Source: Gammaproteobacteria bacterium
GTDB taxonomy: Bacteria > Pseudomonadota > Gammaproteobacteria > UBA6429 > Thiohalophilaceae
Direction: 5' to 3'
Assembly (NCBI GenBank): GCA_029880855.1
Contig: JAOUNS010000002.1
Coordinates: 372,001 to 436,000 of the forward strand
Length of the DNA stretch: 64,000 nt
Every line of letters starts with the position of its first letter. The stretch's first letter is position 1. The notes below the pieces were generated by a model. It saw only the letters and a program-made list of their open reading frames with translations, was not told where the DNA came from and ran no database searches. Position numbers and translations under genes: made by a program. Shown one piece after another: positions 30,269 to 38,714 of this stretch.

Positions 30269-31129
30269 TCAGGCGATCCCGGCCCGGGTGATTAACTGGT
30301 TATGTTGCTTTTCGATACTCGCATGAATGGTCTTGATTTGTTCTTCATAGGGGGTATCAAAGATTTTTCTACCGGGGGCAAATTCTGCATCGGCAAACAG
30401 CCCCTTGTGTTGACGCGCTACTGCATCAAACAGTTTGACGAATTTGCGCACATAGTAGCTGAATACCTCATCCATTAACTGGCTGGCATCTTTACATAAC
30501 TTGTTTACCCTGGCTTTGCGTTTGGTGTCACCCTTCAACAACTCACTGACCAGTTGTGCGCCATAGGTAACATGTCGAGCTTCATCCGCAAATGCACTTC
30601 TCACCAACGAGGAAAGATAAGGATCTACCGGTTCCCAGTAACGCTGTTCATAGGCATACAGGGGATAGGCCATGCCTTCAAAGACCAGATTCATCAGTGA
30701 CAGTCCTTCAACAAACTCGCCCCGGTCCACAATTTCGTAACACCGATCAAGAAAGTTTCTTAAAGGCGGGATCAGGATGGCTTCATTGATGCCTGTACCT
30801 GCTTTGCCCTGATAGCTTCGTGACTCTTCCAGTCTGCGCAAAAATATTTCATGGTGACGGGCTTCATCCAGGGTTTGCTGCGCAGAAAAATTCATGGTAT
30901 CCAGGGTTGGCGCGCTGCGGGTCAAAGCACCGGAAACCCTCAGTGCCGCTTCCTCAAAAACAACAAACAGTGACAGGTCCAGACTGTGAACTTCAGACAG
31001 GGGGCGTGAGTCAGCAATAGTGTCCGGTAAAGTGGACCCGATGGATTCAAGATTATCATCTTCTTTAATCCACTGCTGATTTGGGACCTTGCCAACCCAA
31101 TGTGAAATTGTGGTATCCAAGTTATCCAT
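30269..31129 (-). CDS. Ferritin-like diiron protein, possibly oxygenase (ADO-like layout)
   Basis: Helical diiron protein of 286 residues. Candidate iron ligands are E59 or E60 in VFEEAAL, E89 and H92 in DEARHHE, E151 in LVFEGMAY, and E183 and H186 in DEARHVTYG. This E, ExxH, E, ExxH pattern is that of the ferritin-like oxygenases. Between the halves, PLRNFLDRC and YEQRYWEPVDPYL fall where cyanobacterial aldehyde deformylating oxygenase has PLRDNF and YHTYIPVADP; the resemblance is by eye. AurF-type N-oxygenases or other R2-like proteins are alternatives. The ATG at 31129 has GGGAGGGG upstream and replaces an open frame to 31180. Next to an acyl reductase domain, an aldehyde or amine substrate is plausible. 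Confidence 0.8.
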   Translation of the reverse strand: MDNLDTTISHWVGKVPNQQWIKEDDNLESIGSTLPDTIADSRPLSEVHSLDLSLFVVFEEAALRVSGALTRSAPTLDTMNFSAQQTLDEARHHEIFLRRLEESRSYQGKAGTGINEAILIPPLRNFLDRCYEIVDRGEFVEGLSLMNLVFEGMAYPLYAYEQRYWEPVDPYLSSLVRSAFADEARHVTYGAQLVSELLKGDTKRKARVNKLCKDASQLMDEVFSYYVRKFVKLFDAVARQHKGLFADAEFAPGRKIFDTPYEEQIKTIHASIEKQHNQLITRAGIA

Positions 31130-31206
31130 TTTCCCCTCCCAAGCAATTTTCACCGCAAAACATGTTTGTTCTCCTGGCAATATCTAAAGTTGTGGGTTTA
31201 ACTATT

Positions 31207-32577
31207 CTAACCAGCTGTTTTTGGCACCATCTTGTTATCGCTGCTTTTTTTACCGGCACGGATCGCCGCCAACAATGCAAAACCGTATGTGGCAATCAGT
31301 AACAAAGCGGTTTCAAGTGTTGCTTCCCGAGCATCCAGTAACACACCGGCTGCCAATCCAACCAGGCCCATCGCCAGTGTTATCCCGGCCAATCGGCGAA
31401 TAACCGATCTTTTTTCTTCAAGAAACGGCTGACGCTCACGAATAAAACAGGCCATGGCATAGACCAGTGCCGCAGCAATGGCAGCGGCAAATATCGCCGC
31501 CTCGTACATGGCAAACAGATAGATGATACTGGTCAATAAAACCGCCAATATCAACAAGGTGTTCAGGGCGGAACGAGCGGTTAAGGTGCGAGGATCCAAT
31601 TGCGCCAGATGTTTAGGTAATACGCCCTGGCTGGCCAGTGCGTAGGTCAGGCGAGACATGGCCAGCAAGGCTCCGTTAAACGATGAAAATGAGGCCAAAA
31701 TACACACTACGGCAATAAAGGCAACAGTCAGGGTTCCACCGGCTTGTTCTGCGATGGCAAGTTGCGGGACAAAAAAGGCCTGTTTACTGCCAGAGGGATC
31801 AATAACGAGACAGGATATACCCATTGCGACAATACTGTAAAAGACAATCAGTATCCAGACGCTGCCGGACATGGCTTTTTTAATCGATTCCTTGCCCGCC
31901 AACTCTACATGAGAGGTCAACAGCTCAAACCCCATAAACAGGAACAGTGCCTGCCCCACTGCGGCGGCAAACTCGAAAACACCCGGGTCACTCTTCAATA
32001 ATACACTTTGCAGCTCACCCCGTTCACCGGCGGCGAACAACGCCAGCAAAGATATACCAATCAGGGAGAAGAACAGGCCGGCGGTGGCAATCGCCTGTGC
32101 CTGGTAGCCTATACGCAGCCCGGCCTGACAAATCGCCCATGTACCAATCAAAAAGATTAGCGCACCAATATAGGAAGGTACCGTGAACAAACGAGCAAAT
32201 AATTCTCCAACGATCAATGCTTCAAAACCGACCAGAAATAACATCAGCATGAGATAGGGCGCAACAGCCACTACCCCGTGACGTTTGCCGAGAGCCCGGG
32301 AGACGTAGGCAATGAGCCCGGCGCCGGTCGGGACGACATACATCAATCGAGAAAATACTCGGGAAAGTACCAGACACAACATGCCGGCCAAAAGCACGGC
32401 ACCAACCGCCCAAAGCCCTCCCACCAGCTGTTCTATTTGGAACAACCCGACCGCACAAACCGAGGCCATGGCAGTACCACTGCCGGACGCAAGGAGTGCG
32501 TTGTCACTCGGCTTCCCTTCGCCCGCCGTCGCAGTCTGTCGTAAAACAGGGGTCGGTTTATTGCTTAGTGTGGGCAT
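31207..32577 (-). CDS. APC-superfamily amino acid/amine permease
   Basis: Integral membrane carrier of 456 residues with about 12 helices. The first helix region reads ASGSGTAMASVCAVGLFQIEQ, and helix 6 has FLFMGFELLTSHVELAGKES, a typical APC motif. SFSSFNGALLAMSRLTYALA marks helix 8. Substrate is unknown; APC carriers take amino acids, polyamines or related amines. The start overlaps the end of the SCP2-like gene by 13 bp, which implies coupled translation. Here it may import the amino donor or an amine, or export a product. Confidence 0.88.
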   Translation of the reverse strand: MPTLSNKPTPVLRQTATAGEGKPSDNALLASGSGTAMASVCAVGLFQIEQLVGGLWAVGAVLLAGMLCLVLSRVFSRLMYVVPTGAGLIAYVSRALGKRHGVVAVAPYLMLMLFLVGFEALIVGELFARLFTVPSYIGALIFLIGTWAICQAGLRIGYQAQAIATAGLFFSLIGISLLALFAAGERGELQSVLLKSDPGVFEFAAAVGQALFLFMGFELLTSHVELAGKESIKKAMSGSVWILIVFYSIVAMGISCLVIDPSGSKQAFFVPQLAIAEQAGGTLTVAFIAVVCILASFSSFNGALLAMSRLTYALASQGVLPKHLAQLDPRTLTARSALNTLLILAVLLTSIIYLFAMYEAAIFAAAIAAALVYAMACFIRERQPFLEEKRSVIRRLAGITLAMGLVGLAAGVLLDAREATLETALLLIATYGFALLAAIRAGKKSSDNKMVPKTAG

Positions 32578-32909
32578 AACATTGACATAATGTAATCAAG
32601 GCGCATGAAATGTTCCTCTGGTCCCTGTACGGTCAGTTCACCAAACATATACGGTTCATTCGGATCACGCCGAAACTCCAGAATGTCGTATAACACCCCT
32701 GAGTCCGAGGTAATCAACAAATCGACTTCCTCTGGTAAATGCTCCATGTCCACAACCTTGCCATTTTCTATCTGCAGACTGACCGTCTCATCGCTGTCGG
32801 ATGCAATCAGAGCAATAGAACAACTCCAGTTATCATACGCCTTTACCAAATCATCCTTGGCGTGATAAGTGGATACAAAGTTTTGTAGCGAATCAACCAG
32901 CCTCGTCAT
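32565..32909 (-). CDS. SCP2 sterol-carrier-like lipid-binding protein
   Basis: 114-residue protein with the layout of a single SCP2 domain. A helix (LVDSLQNFVSTYHAKDD) is followed by strands with SIALIASDSDETVSLQIENG and DLLITSDSGVLYDILEF, and a closing part FGELTVQGPEEHFMRLDYIM. The family shields acyl chains or sterols from water and often assists enzymes of lipid metabolism. There is no signal peptide. It lies 29 bp after the aminotransferase-reductase fusion and overlaps the permease gene. A role in carrying the fatty aldehyde or amine is inferred from this context. Confidence 0.72.
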   Translation of the reverse strand: MTRLVDSLQNFVSTYHAKDDLVKAYDNWSCSIALIASDSDETVSLQIENGKVVDMEHLPEEVDLLITSDSGVLYDILEFRRDPNEPYMFGELTVQGPEEHFMRLDYIMSMLCPH

Positions 32910-32938
32910 AAGCGCCTCATTATAATAGTTGTTATATT

Positions 32939-35404
32939 CTAGCCCCGACCGGTGACCGGTTTTATGGTTGCCATATAATCCAGTTCATCCATTTCCGGCT
33001 CGGCAAGACCGAAGCCGTGTTTCCTGGCCAATGCAACAATCTCGTCCACTTCATCCAGTGTCACATTTTCACCCAGGCCCATATCCCGATCTACCTGGGC
33101 CATGGAAAGGAGAATGGTTTCAGACAGGCAAGCCAGCTGTATACCATCCGGGAATCCCTGGATGTTACCAACACCGAAACGCACGGTTGGATCCGGCAAT
33201 GCAACCAACCCGCCATCGATCACGGTAATATCGGGACGCTCACGCAATACTTCCGATGCATCCGGTGGGCGGGCCACGTCACAGACAATGGCGCCGCTCT
33301 TAATCGGCGCTGTATCAAGAACCGGCTGACTGGAAGAGGTGGCGCTGAGGACGATATCGCACTTCGCCAGATCATCAAAGTTGTCGGTTATACTCACCGG
33401 GCACCGGGTCAGTTCACGAATCTCCATCTCGATTTGTTCGAGGTGTGAGATATTTGAGTTGGGGTTACCGACCAGCACGATCTCTTTCGGTTGGGAGCGA
33501 GCCAGTAATTTTGCGCAAAGTGAGCCGATAGAGCCTTTTGCACCGACAACACCCACGACGGCATCCTTGATATATCTGCCGCGCCTTTCCATCACACGTT
33601 CTATAGCGGCAAAGCCCATGGCGGCGGTCAGGATGTTGCCGGTCGTCACCACCGGTACGCGTCCCGCCACAGTTGTACCACGTCGGCTGAAGACGGAGGT
33701 AAAGGCGCCCAGTCCAACGACACGCACACCAAGATTACTGGCGATATCAACGGCACGGGAAATTTCTTTTTCCATCAGTCCGCGACCACGGCGATACATC
33801 TCATCCGGCAACATGCCGATAGCAATCAGATAGCCCTTAACTTCCACGCCGGTTGCCGAACGAATGAGCGGCGCTTCATAGACAACCCCCGGCGGCATGT
33901 CCGCGATGAAATTGCAGTAGCGCTCAAGTTCTTCCTGCGACAGACTTTTCAAGGCCGGATCAGTGGTGGGAATATCCTTCAGACGTGTGTAGTGCATCAG
34001 AAAGGCATAACTGTGATTATTGGCCGGTGCAGGCGCTTTGGGTGGAAAATCGAGCGGTCTGGCCTGTTTCAATATCCGTGACGGAATGGGTTCACGGGGC
34101 TCATGCAACCGTCCTATGGTGCGGACGAAAACATCAACTTCATTATTTTCGAGCAATTTCACGACCCGTTCAAAACCACTCAGGATTGTGTCGATCTGCG
34201 CTTCAGTCACAATTAATGGCGGCGCAATTCGCAGCACATTACCGTTGTTCAATGTCGGCAACACCAGAATACCTTCCAGTTCCGCCAGGACAGAAGCAAT
34301 ACCATATGCCAGCAGACTCTGGTGTGACATGTAGGAGAGGAAAGCCCCCTGATCTTTCGTCGCGGCATGGAATTGCACAGCACACAGCAAACCTTTACCG
34401 CGCACCTCTGCAATCACTTTCGGATAACGACGCGCCAAATCCTGCAACCCGTTCATCAAGCGAGCACCCAGCACAGCAGCCCGCTCGCACAGGTTTTCCT
34501 TTTCCAGGGTCTCCACTACCGCCATGGCAACCGCACAGGTCACATTATTATTGGCAAAAGTGGAGGAGTGGCTCAGAGCAAATCTTGAATCCCAGTATTC
34601 ACCGGATATCAGGCAGGCGCCAATCGGTACCAAACCACCACCCAACGCCTTGGAGAGCAACATTACATCGGGTGACACACCTTCATGTTCACAGCAAAAC
34701 ATGCGGCCGGTACGACCCAGGCCGGTCTGAATCTCATCCAGTACCAGTGCGACACCATAGCGGGTACAGATTTCCCTGACTTTGGTCAGATAACCGACGG
34801 GTGGAACATAGACACCGCGTTCCCCCTGCACCGGTTCAAGAAAGAATCCGGCAACATTGTCACCATGCTTTTCCAGATAATCTTCCAGGGCCTGGGCATC
34901 GCCATAGGGAATTTGATCAAAGCCCGGCGCAACCAGTTCTTCATTACCCCGATAATGGCCCTTGCCGGTTACCGCAATCGCCCCCATGGTTTTACCATGA
35001 TAGGCCTTGGTACAGGACAGGATAATGGATTTGCCGGTCTTGATGCGGACAACCTTGATTGCCGCTTCAACTGTCTCTGCACCCGATGATGTGAAGACAC
35101 AGTGTTGTATACCTTCCGGTGCGATAGACACCAGTTTCTCTGCCAGTGCCACCGCATTGGGTGCACGATAGGGTTGGACCATAGCCGGAATTTTCTGCGT
35201 GAGGGCATCCGTCATTGCCTTTACCACGCTCGGCGCGTTATGCCCCAGCACGACAGCCCCATATTGTGAGTAGCTATCCAGAAACGTGCGACCCTTGTCA
35301 TCGGTTAACAGTGCTCCCTCACCGCGAACCCAGGTTCGATTCATATTCACCATTTCCAGTAACATACCCAGATCAGGATTGAGAGCAGCTACCTCTAGAC
35401 TCAT
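32939..35404 (-). CDS. Fusion of class III aminotransferase and acyl-ACP reductase-like domain
   Basis: 821-residue two-domain enzyme. Residues 1-430 are a PLP class III aminotransferase: SSGAETVEAAIK, the PLP-stacking region with D223 in VLDEIQTGLGRTG, and Schiff-base lysine K252 in SKALGGGLVPIG. Residues 464-815 resemble the NADPH-dependent long-chain acyl-ACP reductase of cyanobacteria: GLGAFTSVF (564-572), TTGNILTA (587-594), Rossmann motif GAKGSIGS (621-628), DITVIDGGLVALPD (725-738), and ACLSETILL (758-766), whose C759 aligns with the family's catalytic cysteine. A Pro-rich linker (430-463) joins them. The simplest reading is reduction of an acyl thioester to an aldehyde, then transamination to an amine. 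Both active sites look intact. The match to AAR was made by eye. Confidence 0.88.
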   Translation of the reverse strand: MSLEVAALNPDLGMLLEMVNMNRTWVRGEGALLTDDKGRTFLDSYSQYGAVVLGHNAPSVVKAMTDALTQKIPAMVQPYRAPNAVALAEKLVSIAPEGIQHCVFTSSGAETVEAAIKVVRIKTGKSIILSCTKAYHGKTMGAIAVTGKGHYRGNEELVAPGFDQIPYGDAQALEDYLEKHGDNVAGFFLEPVQGERGVYVPPVGYLTKVREICTRYGVALVLDEIQTGLGRTGRMFCCEHEGVSPDVMLLSKALGGGLVPIGACLISGEYWDSRFALSHSSTFANNNVTCAVAMAVVETLEKENLCERAAVLGARLMNGLQDLARRYPKVIAEVRGKGLLCAVQFHAATKDQGAFLSYMSHQSLLAYGIASVLAELEGILVLPTLNNGNVLRIAPPLIVTEAQIDTILSGFERVVKLLENNEVDVFVRTIGRLHEPREPIPSRILKQARPLDFPPKAPAPANNHSYAFLMHYTRLKDIPTTDPALKSLSQEELERYCNFIADMPPGVVYEAPLIRSATGVEVKGYLIAIGMLPDEMYRRGRGLMEKEISRAVDIASNLGVRVVGLGAFTSVFSRRGTTVAGRVPVVTTGNILTAAMGFAAIERVMERRGRYIKDAVVGVVGAKGSIGSLCAKLLARSQPKEIVLVGNPNSNISHLEQIEMEIRELTRCPVSITDNFDDLAKCDIVLSATSSSQPVLDTAPIKSGAIVCDVARPPDASEVLRERPDITVIDGGLVALPDPTVRFGVGNIQGFPDGIQLACLSETILLSMAQVDRDMGLGENVTLDEVDEIVALARKHGFGLAEPEMDELDYMATIKPVTGRG

Positions 35405-35486
35405 TTGTACATCACTCCTCAGTTATACTTATCTTTCATAATGTTATTCAGCCGGCATATCCCTGGCCGAGACTGTATAAAACTCA

Positions 35487-36830
35487 TCAAGCCCTGTCCA
35501 TCAAAGACATCACAAGAGTGGTGGCCTGAAACCCGATAAATCGCGCAGGCTCAAATGGTATAAAGGGCGGGTTTGCACGAAACCAGGGTAATTGTTCCGG
35601 TGGTATGCCTTCATTCACCAGATGAGCGACCCAGGCACCTGACGCTATTGTCAGGGCGACACCATGTCCACTCCAGCCGCCAACGTGAATAACTGCCGGT
35701 TTGTTTGGCAGATACTGGATTGCCGGGATGGTATCCAGCACATAATCAATCAACCCATTCCAGCTGCGGGCTACCTTCAACTCGATTTCATCCGGAATGG
35801 TGTTTCTAAACTCTGCGCTCAATTCAGCAAGATATTCAGGGTTATCCGGCTCCGGCATCGTGCTGCCGCCCCAATGATAACGGGGTAATCCGCCGCCAAA
35901 GATGATCCGGTTATCTTTTGTCAAACGGAAATAATTAAACAGGCGCCGCGAGTCGATAATACATTCACGGCCTTGCCAACCAAGAACCTGCATCTCCGCA
36001 GGAGACAATGGTTCAGTCAATAATACGCTTAAATGGACCGGCAAAACCCGGCCTTTCATAATGCCCAAATCAGGTGCATTCCCTGAAGTGGCAAGAATGA
36101 CTTTATTTGCCACAATCTCGCCGCCGCCTTCGATGGTGATAGTGGCAGGTTGACCGCTGCTGATATTGGTCACTTTGGCCTGTTCGTAAATGATGCCGCC
36201 CAGATCCAGGACCTGTTGGGCCAGTCCATTCACCATACGCCCCGGATGCAGTGTACCGGCAATCGGTAAACGTATCGCTGCAGGGTCGCAGGTAGCGTCG
36301 GGGGAATGTTTCAGATGTACAAGATGATCCAGCTCAGCTGAAGAAAGCAGTTCATGTGGCAGCCCGAGTTCTGCAAAGGCCTGTGCCTGGTTTCGCAAGC
36401 GCTCACTGCCTTTCGCTCCGTGGGCAACAATCAACTGGCCGCCCATCTCGAGTTCGCAATCGATACCGAGTTTTTGCGCCAACTCACCGGCATAGTTCAC
36501 GGCCCACAGCGTCTGGTTATACATGCCACGAGCCTGCTCAACTCCGACACGTTTAATCAGCGCCGCCAGATTCTGACCAATACCGGGTGTCAACATGCCT
36601 GTGCTGCGGGTGGAAGCCCCCGACCCGATACGGCCTGCCTCCAGCACCAGCAATGTCTGCTCCGGTCGTTTTGCCAGTATGTGCCAGGCGGCAGACAACC
36701 CGGCCAGCCCCGCACCAATGACTACAGTATCAACGCAGTGTCTTCCACCGGGAAATTGTTGTCCCTGAGATTCAACCCCCGCTGTCCATATGGGTTCATG
36801 CTTCAACATCGTTTTAGTGGGCACCGGCAT
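35487..36830 (-). CDS. FAD-dependent amine/amino-acid oxidase (DAO family, PuuB-like)
   Basis: Flavoprotein of 447 residues of the DAO superfamily, closest in form to gamma-glutamylputrescine oxidase PuuB. The FAD motif is VVIGAGLAGLSAAW, with a Glu-ending strand (LLVLEAGRIGSGAS). RSWNGLIDYVLDTIPAI and VGGWSGHGVALT at the C-terminus are typical. Such enzymes oxidise C-N bonds of amines. A hydrophobic tail (FIGFQATTLVMSLM) may touch the membrane. The ATG at 36830 overlaps the preceding gene by 17 bp; an ATG at 36809 is also possible, and neither has a clear ribosome-binding site. It may recycle or complete the amine made by the fusion enzyme; that is inference. Confidence 0.85.
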   Translation of the reverse strand: MPVPTKTMLKHEPIWTAGVESQGQQFPGGRHCVDTVVIGAGLAGLSAAWHILAKRPEQTLLVLEAGRIGSGASTRSTGMLTPGIGQNLAALIKRVGVEQARGMYNQTLWAVNYAGELAQKLGIDCELEMGGQLIVAHGAKGSERLRNQAQAFAELGLPHELLSSAELDHLVHLKHSPDATCDPAAIRLPIAGTLHPGRMVNGLAQQVLDLGGIIYEQAKVTNISSGQPATITIEGGGEIVANKVILATSGNAPDLGIMKGRVLPVHLSVLLTEPLSPAEMQVLGWQGRECIIDSRRLFNYFRLTKDNRIIFGGGLPRYHWGGSTMPEPDNPEYLAELSAEFRNTIPDEIELKVARSWNGLIDYVLDTIPAIQYLPNKPAVIHVGGWSGHGVALTIASGAWVAHLVNEGIPPEQLPWFRANPPFIPFEPARFIGFQATTLVMSLMDRA

Positions 36831-37902
36831 CCAGGGTTCGTGTCACTTCAGGCGTTCGCCTGATCCGCCAGATTTTTGAATCCACAAAGTAATGATGGAA
36901 AGCAACCCCCCAGCCAAGTCCAAGCAGAATATTGCGCAACAGGTCCGAATCAACAATGGCAACGCCCATAAAGCGTGGCCCATACCACATCAGACCAAAT
37001 AATGCGCCGAGGCCGAGATACAACACGACATTTCCCATTGGTACACGCTGATGGCCTTTCTCATACTGCCAGACAATCCGGTGATACTGAAAATTATGGA
37101 AAATAGTCAGGGTGGCGGTAATCGCAAACAGGTTTTCAAGTGTCGCAAAGACCAAAGCCTGGAAGCCGAGAACAATAAACAAAAGCATATGCTTGGGTCC
37201 CCATTGTGTGGGGCGGGTCCGCTGCCGTTTGATCCAGAAAGCCAGCCAGACCAACAGGAAAGCGGCAAAACCGACATCCAGTGCTGTGCGAGCCTGTTCA
37301 AACCATTCCACCGGGACAGGGTGAGGCAAACCACTCTTCAGATAACCGTCACTGAGTGTGAAACGCAAATAAGGATAGATGCTGCCACCCCACAGAAGCC
37401 AGGTATCCAGCCGTCCCTCATATTCGCCTGCCTTGCGGCGGTAGAGGCACATAAAACCATAATGCTGACGCACAAGATGGTAAAAGGCCCACATATAAGC
37501 AAAAGCCAGGAATAACCTGAACAATAGTCCGGCATGACCAAGAATCGACGGCCCTGGATTTAACGTCGCATAATCAACTAATGCAATGGCGGGACCGACC
37601 AGCAACAGCCCCCAGGCAAGTGAACCCGGCAGACCGGCTTTGGATTGTTCATCCGGTGCAAAATAGGTACGCGCATAGGTTGCCCAAACATGCGTGCCAT
37701 CAATGAAGACGCCCCAGAGCAACAAGACGAGCACAGCCGCATGCCCTGCAGAATAATTACTGCTGTTCAGTTCAGGCAGCGAAAGAAATAATGCCAACAA
37801 TGCCAGTCCGGCTATTACCGAACCCTGAAACCAAACAAGATCCTGCCCTCGAGAAATGATCCAGCCCGGTTTTTGCTGGATTGAACCTGCTACTGCAACC
37901 AT
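36814..37902 (-). CDS. Polytopic histidine-rich membrane protein
   Basis: Unrecognised membrane protein of 362 residues with about eight or nine helices. Conserved-looking histidine and arginine clusters face the loops: GTHVWATYARTYF, FYHLVRQHYGFMCLYRRK, TIFHNFQYHRIVWQYE and AFHHYFVDSKIW. HxxxH and HH pairs of this kind occur in membrane diiron desaturases and hydroxylases, but the spacing does not match a known desaturase set. The ATG at 37902 is preferred because GGGGG lies 7-8 bp upstream; ATG 37917 is in frame. It is the first gene of the eight-gene operon and overlaps the oxidase by 17 bp. Possibly an acyl-chain modifying enzyme or heme/metal protein. Confidence 0.7.
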   Translation of the reverse strand: MVAVAGSIQQKPGWIISRGQDLVWFQGSVIAGLALLALFLSLPELNSSNYSAGHAAVLVLLLWGVFIDGTHVWATYARTYFAPDEQSKAGLPGSLAWGLLLVGPAIALVDYATLNPGPSILGHAGLLFRLFLAFAYMWAFYHLVRQHYGFMCLYRRKAGEYEGRLDTWLLWGGSIYPYLRFTLSDGYLKSGLPHPVPVEWFEQARTALDVGFAAFLLVWLAFWIKRQRTRPTQWGPKHMLLFIVLGFQALVFATLENLFAITATLTIFHNFQYHRIVWQYEKGHQRVPMGNVVLYLGLGALFGLMWYGPRFMGVAIVDSDLLRNILLGLGWGVAFHHYFVDSKIWRIRRTPEVTRTLDAGAH

Positions 37903-38093
37903 GCAATGCACCCCCATCGTTATAGATTGTTTTATCGCTGGAGGGGGGGGAAACTGCGAATTCCCGCGCCCTGTTTGTTTTGTTTATAAAATTCTGCAAA
38001 CAGAAATTATTCCTGTTTAATAATTACTGTATTTAGCATATGCAAATTGTCGATACAAGAAATAAGTTGAAAAAATTGCGAAAACATCTCAGT

Positions 38094-38105
38094 ACCGTTA
38101 ACGGT
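38094..38105. promoter_or_regulatory. 12-bp palindrome in the divergent promoter region
   Basis: ACCGTTAACGGT is a perfect palindrome in the 327-bp spacer between the eight-gene operon and the gene at 38230. Nearby are an interrupted inverted repeat TTCTG-CAAA-CAGAA (37992-38005), a near-palindrome at 38001-38015, and a run of eight to nine G near 37945. A dimeric regulator controlling both directions is plausible. Confidence 0.3.
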
Positions 38106-38165
38106 GCAACCATATGTTCCTGCACTGTTGACACGCCGGCCTATATAACATTCAGATACAGTTTC

Positions 38166-38195
38166 TTGACTCAAAAAAGATACACACACTACACT
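38166..38195 (+). promoter_or_regulatory. Candidate promoter for the 38230 gene
   Basis: TTGACT (38166-38171) and TACACT (38190-38195) with an 18-bp spacer lie about 35 bp before the start codon. A reasonable sigma-70 match in an AT-rich spacer. Confidence 0.4.
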
Positions 38196-38229
38196 GTCCG
38201 GGCTTCATGCGTGCATATCCGGGAAGAAT

Positions 38230-38646
38230 ATGAATAAAACTGATTATTCCGAAAAAACGGCCCGATTTATCCTGATAGCTGTTGCTGCCGGTTCACTCTC
38301 AAATGCGGCCTGGATGTTACTCTTTCCTTCCGGCTGGTTCGATCATATGCCTGCCCTGGTCCCGGAATATGGAACATTTAATGTTCATTTTGTCCGTGAT
38401 ATCGGTTGCTCATTTCTCACTATTGGTGTCACGCTGTGGTGGGGGTTATTAAAACCCAAATACCTTTTTCCTGTTGCTGTCTTCGCTACCTTGTTTTACA
38501 GCGCACACGCACTGGTACATGTCTTTGATACTCTGCGCGGTCATGTGGGAGCACATCACTGGTGGGTGGATTTTCCGACCTCATATCTACCGGCAATCGC
38601 CCTATGCTGGGTTAGCCTGCATCTGTATCGTTCCGAGCAGAATTAA
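38230..38646 (+). CDS. Small four-helix membrane protein
   Basis: Unrecognised 138-residue inner-membrane protein. Four hydrophobic helices are seen: FILIAVAAGSLSNAAWMLLF, DIGCSFLTIGVTLWWGLL, LFPVAVFATLFYSAHALVHV and YLPAIALCWVSLHLY. Polar positions include FNVHFVRD, HALVHVFDTLRGH and AHHWWVDF, so His residues recur at membrane edges, as in the other two membrane proteins of the neighbouring operon. It is transcribed away from that operon from a shared spacer, which hints at common regulation. No family was recognised. Confidence 0.7.
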   Translation: MNKTDYSEKTARFILIAVAAGSLSNAAWMLLFPSGWFDHMPALVPEYGTFNVHFVRDIGCSFLTIGVTLWWGLLKPKYLFPVAVFATLFYSAHALVHVFDTLRGHVGAHHWWVDFPTSYLPAIALCWVSLHLYRSEQN

Positions 38647-38714
38647 ATCCTGCCTCTGTAAATACATTATCCGCATAAGAGGATTTGTGTTTCAGGTATT
38701 TTTTCATCACATAG

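Noticed and set aside
37918-38000. Sigma-70 promoter for the eight-gene operon
   Set aside because: Several AT-rich hexamers occur, but none has both boxes at acceptable spacing, so I did not list one.
38040-38237. 65-codon frame upstream of the 38230 membrane protein
   Set aside because: No ribosome-binding site, overlaps the candidate promoter and palindrome, composition unlike protein.
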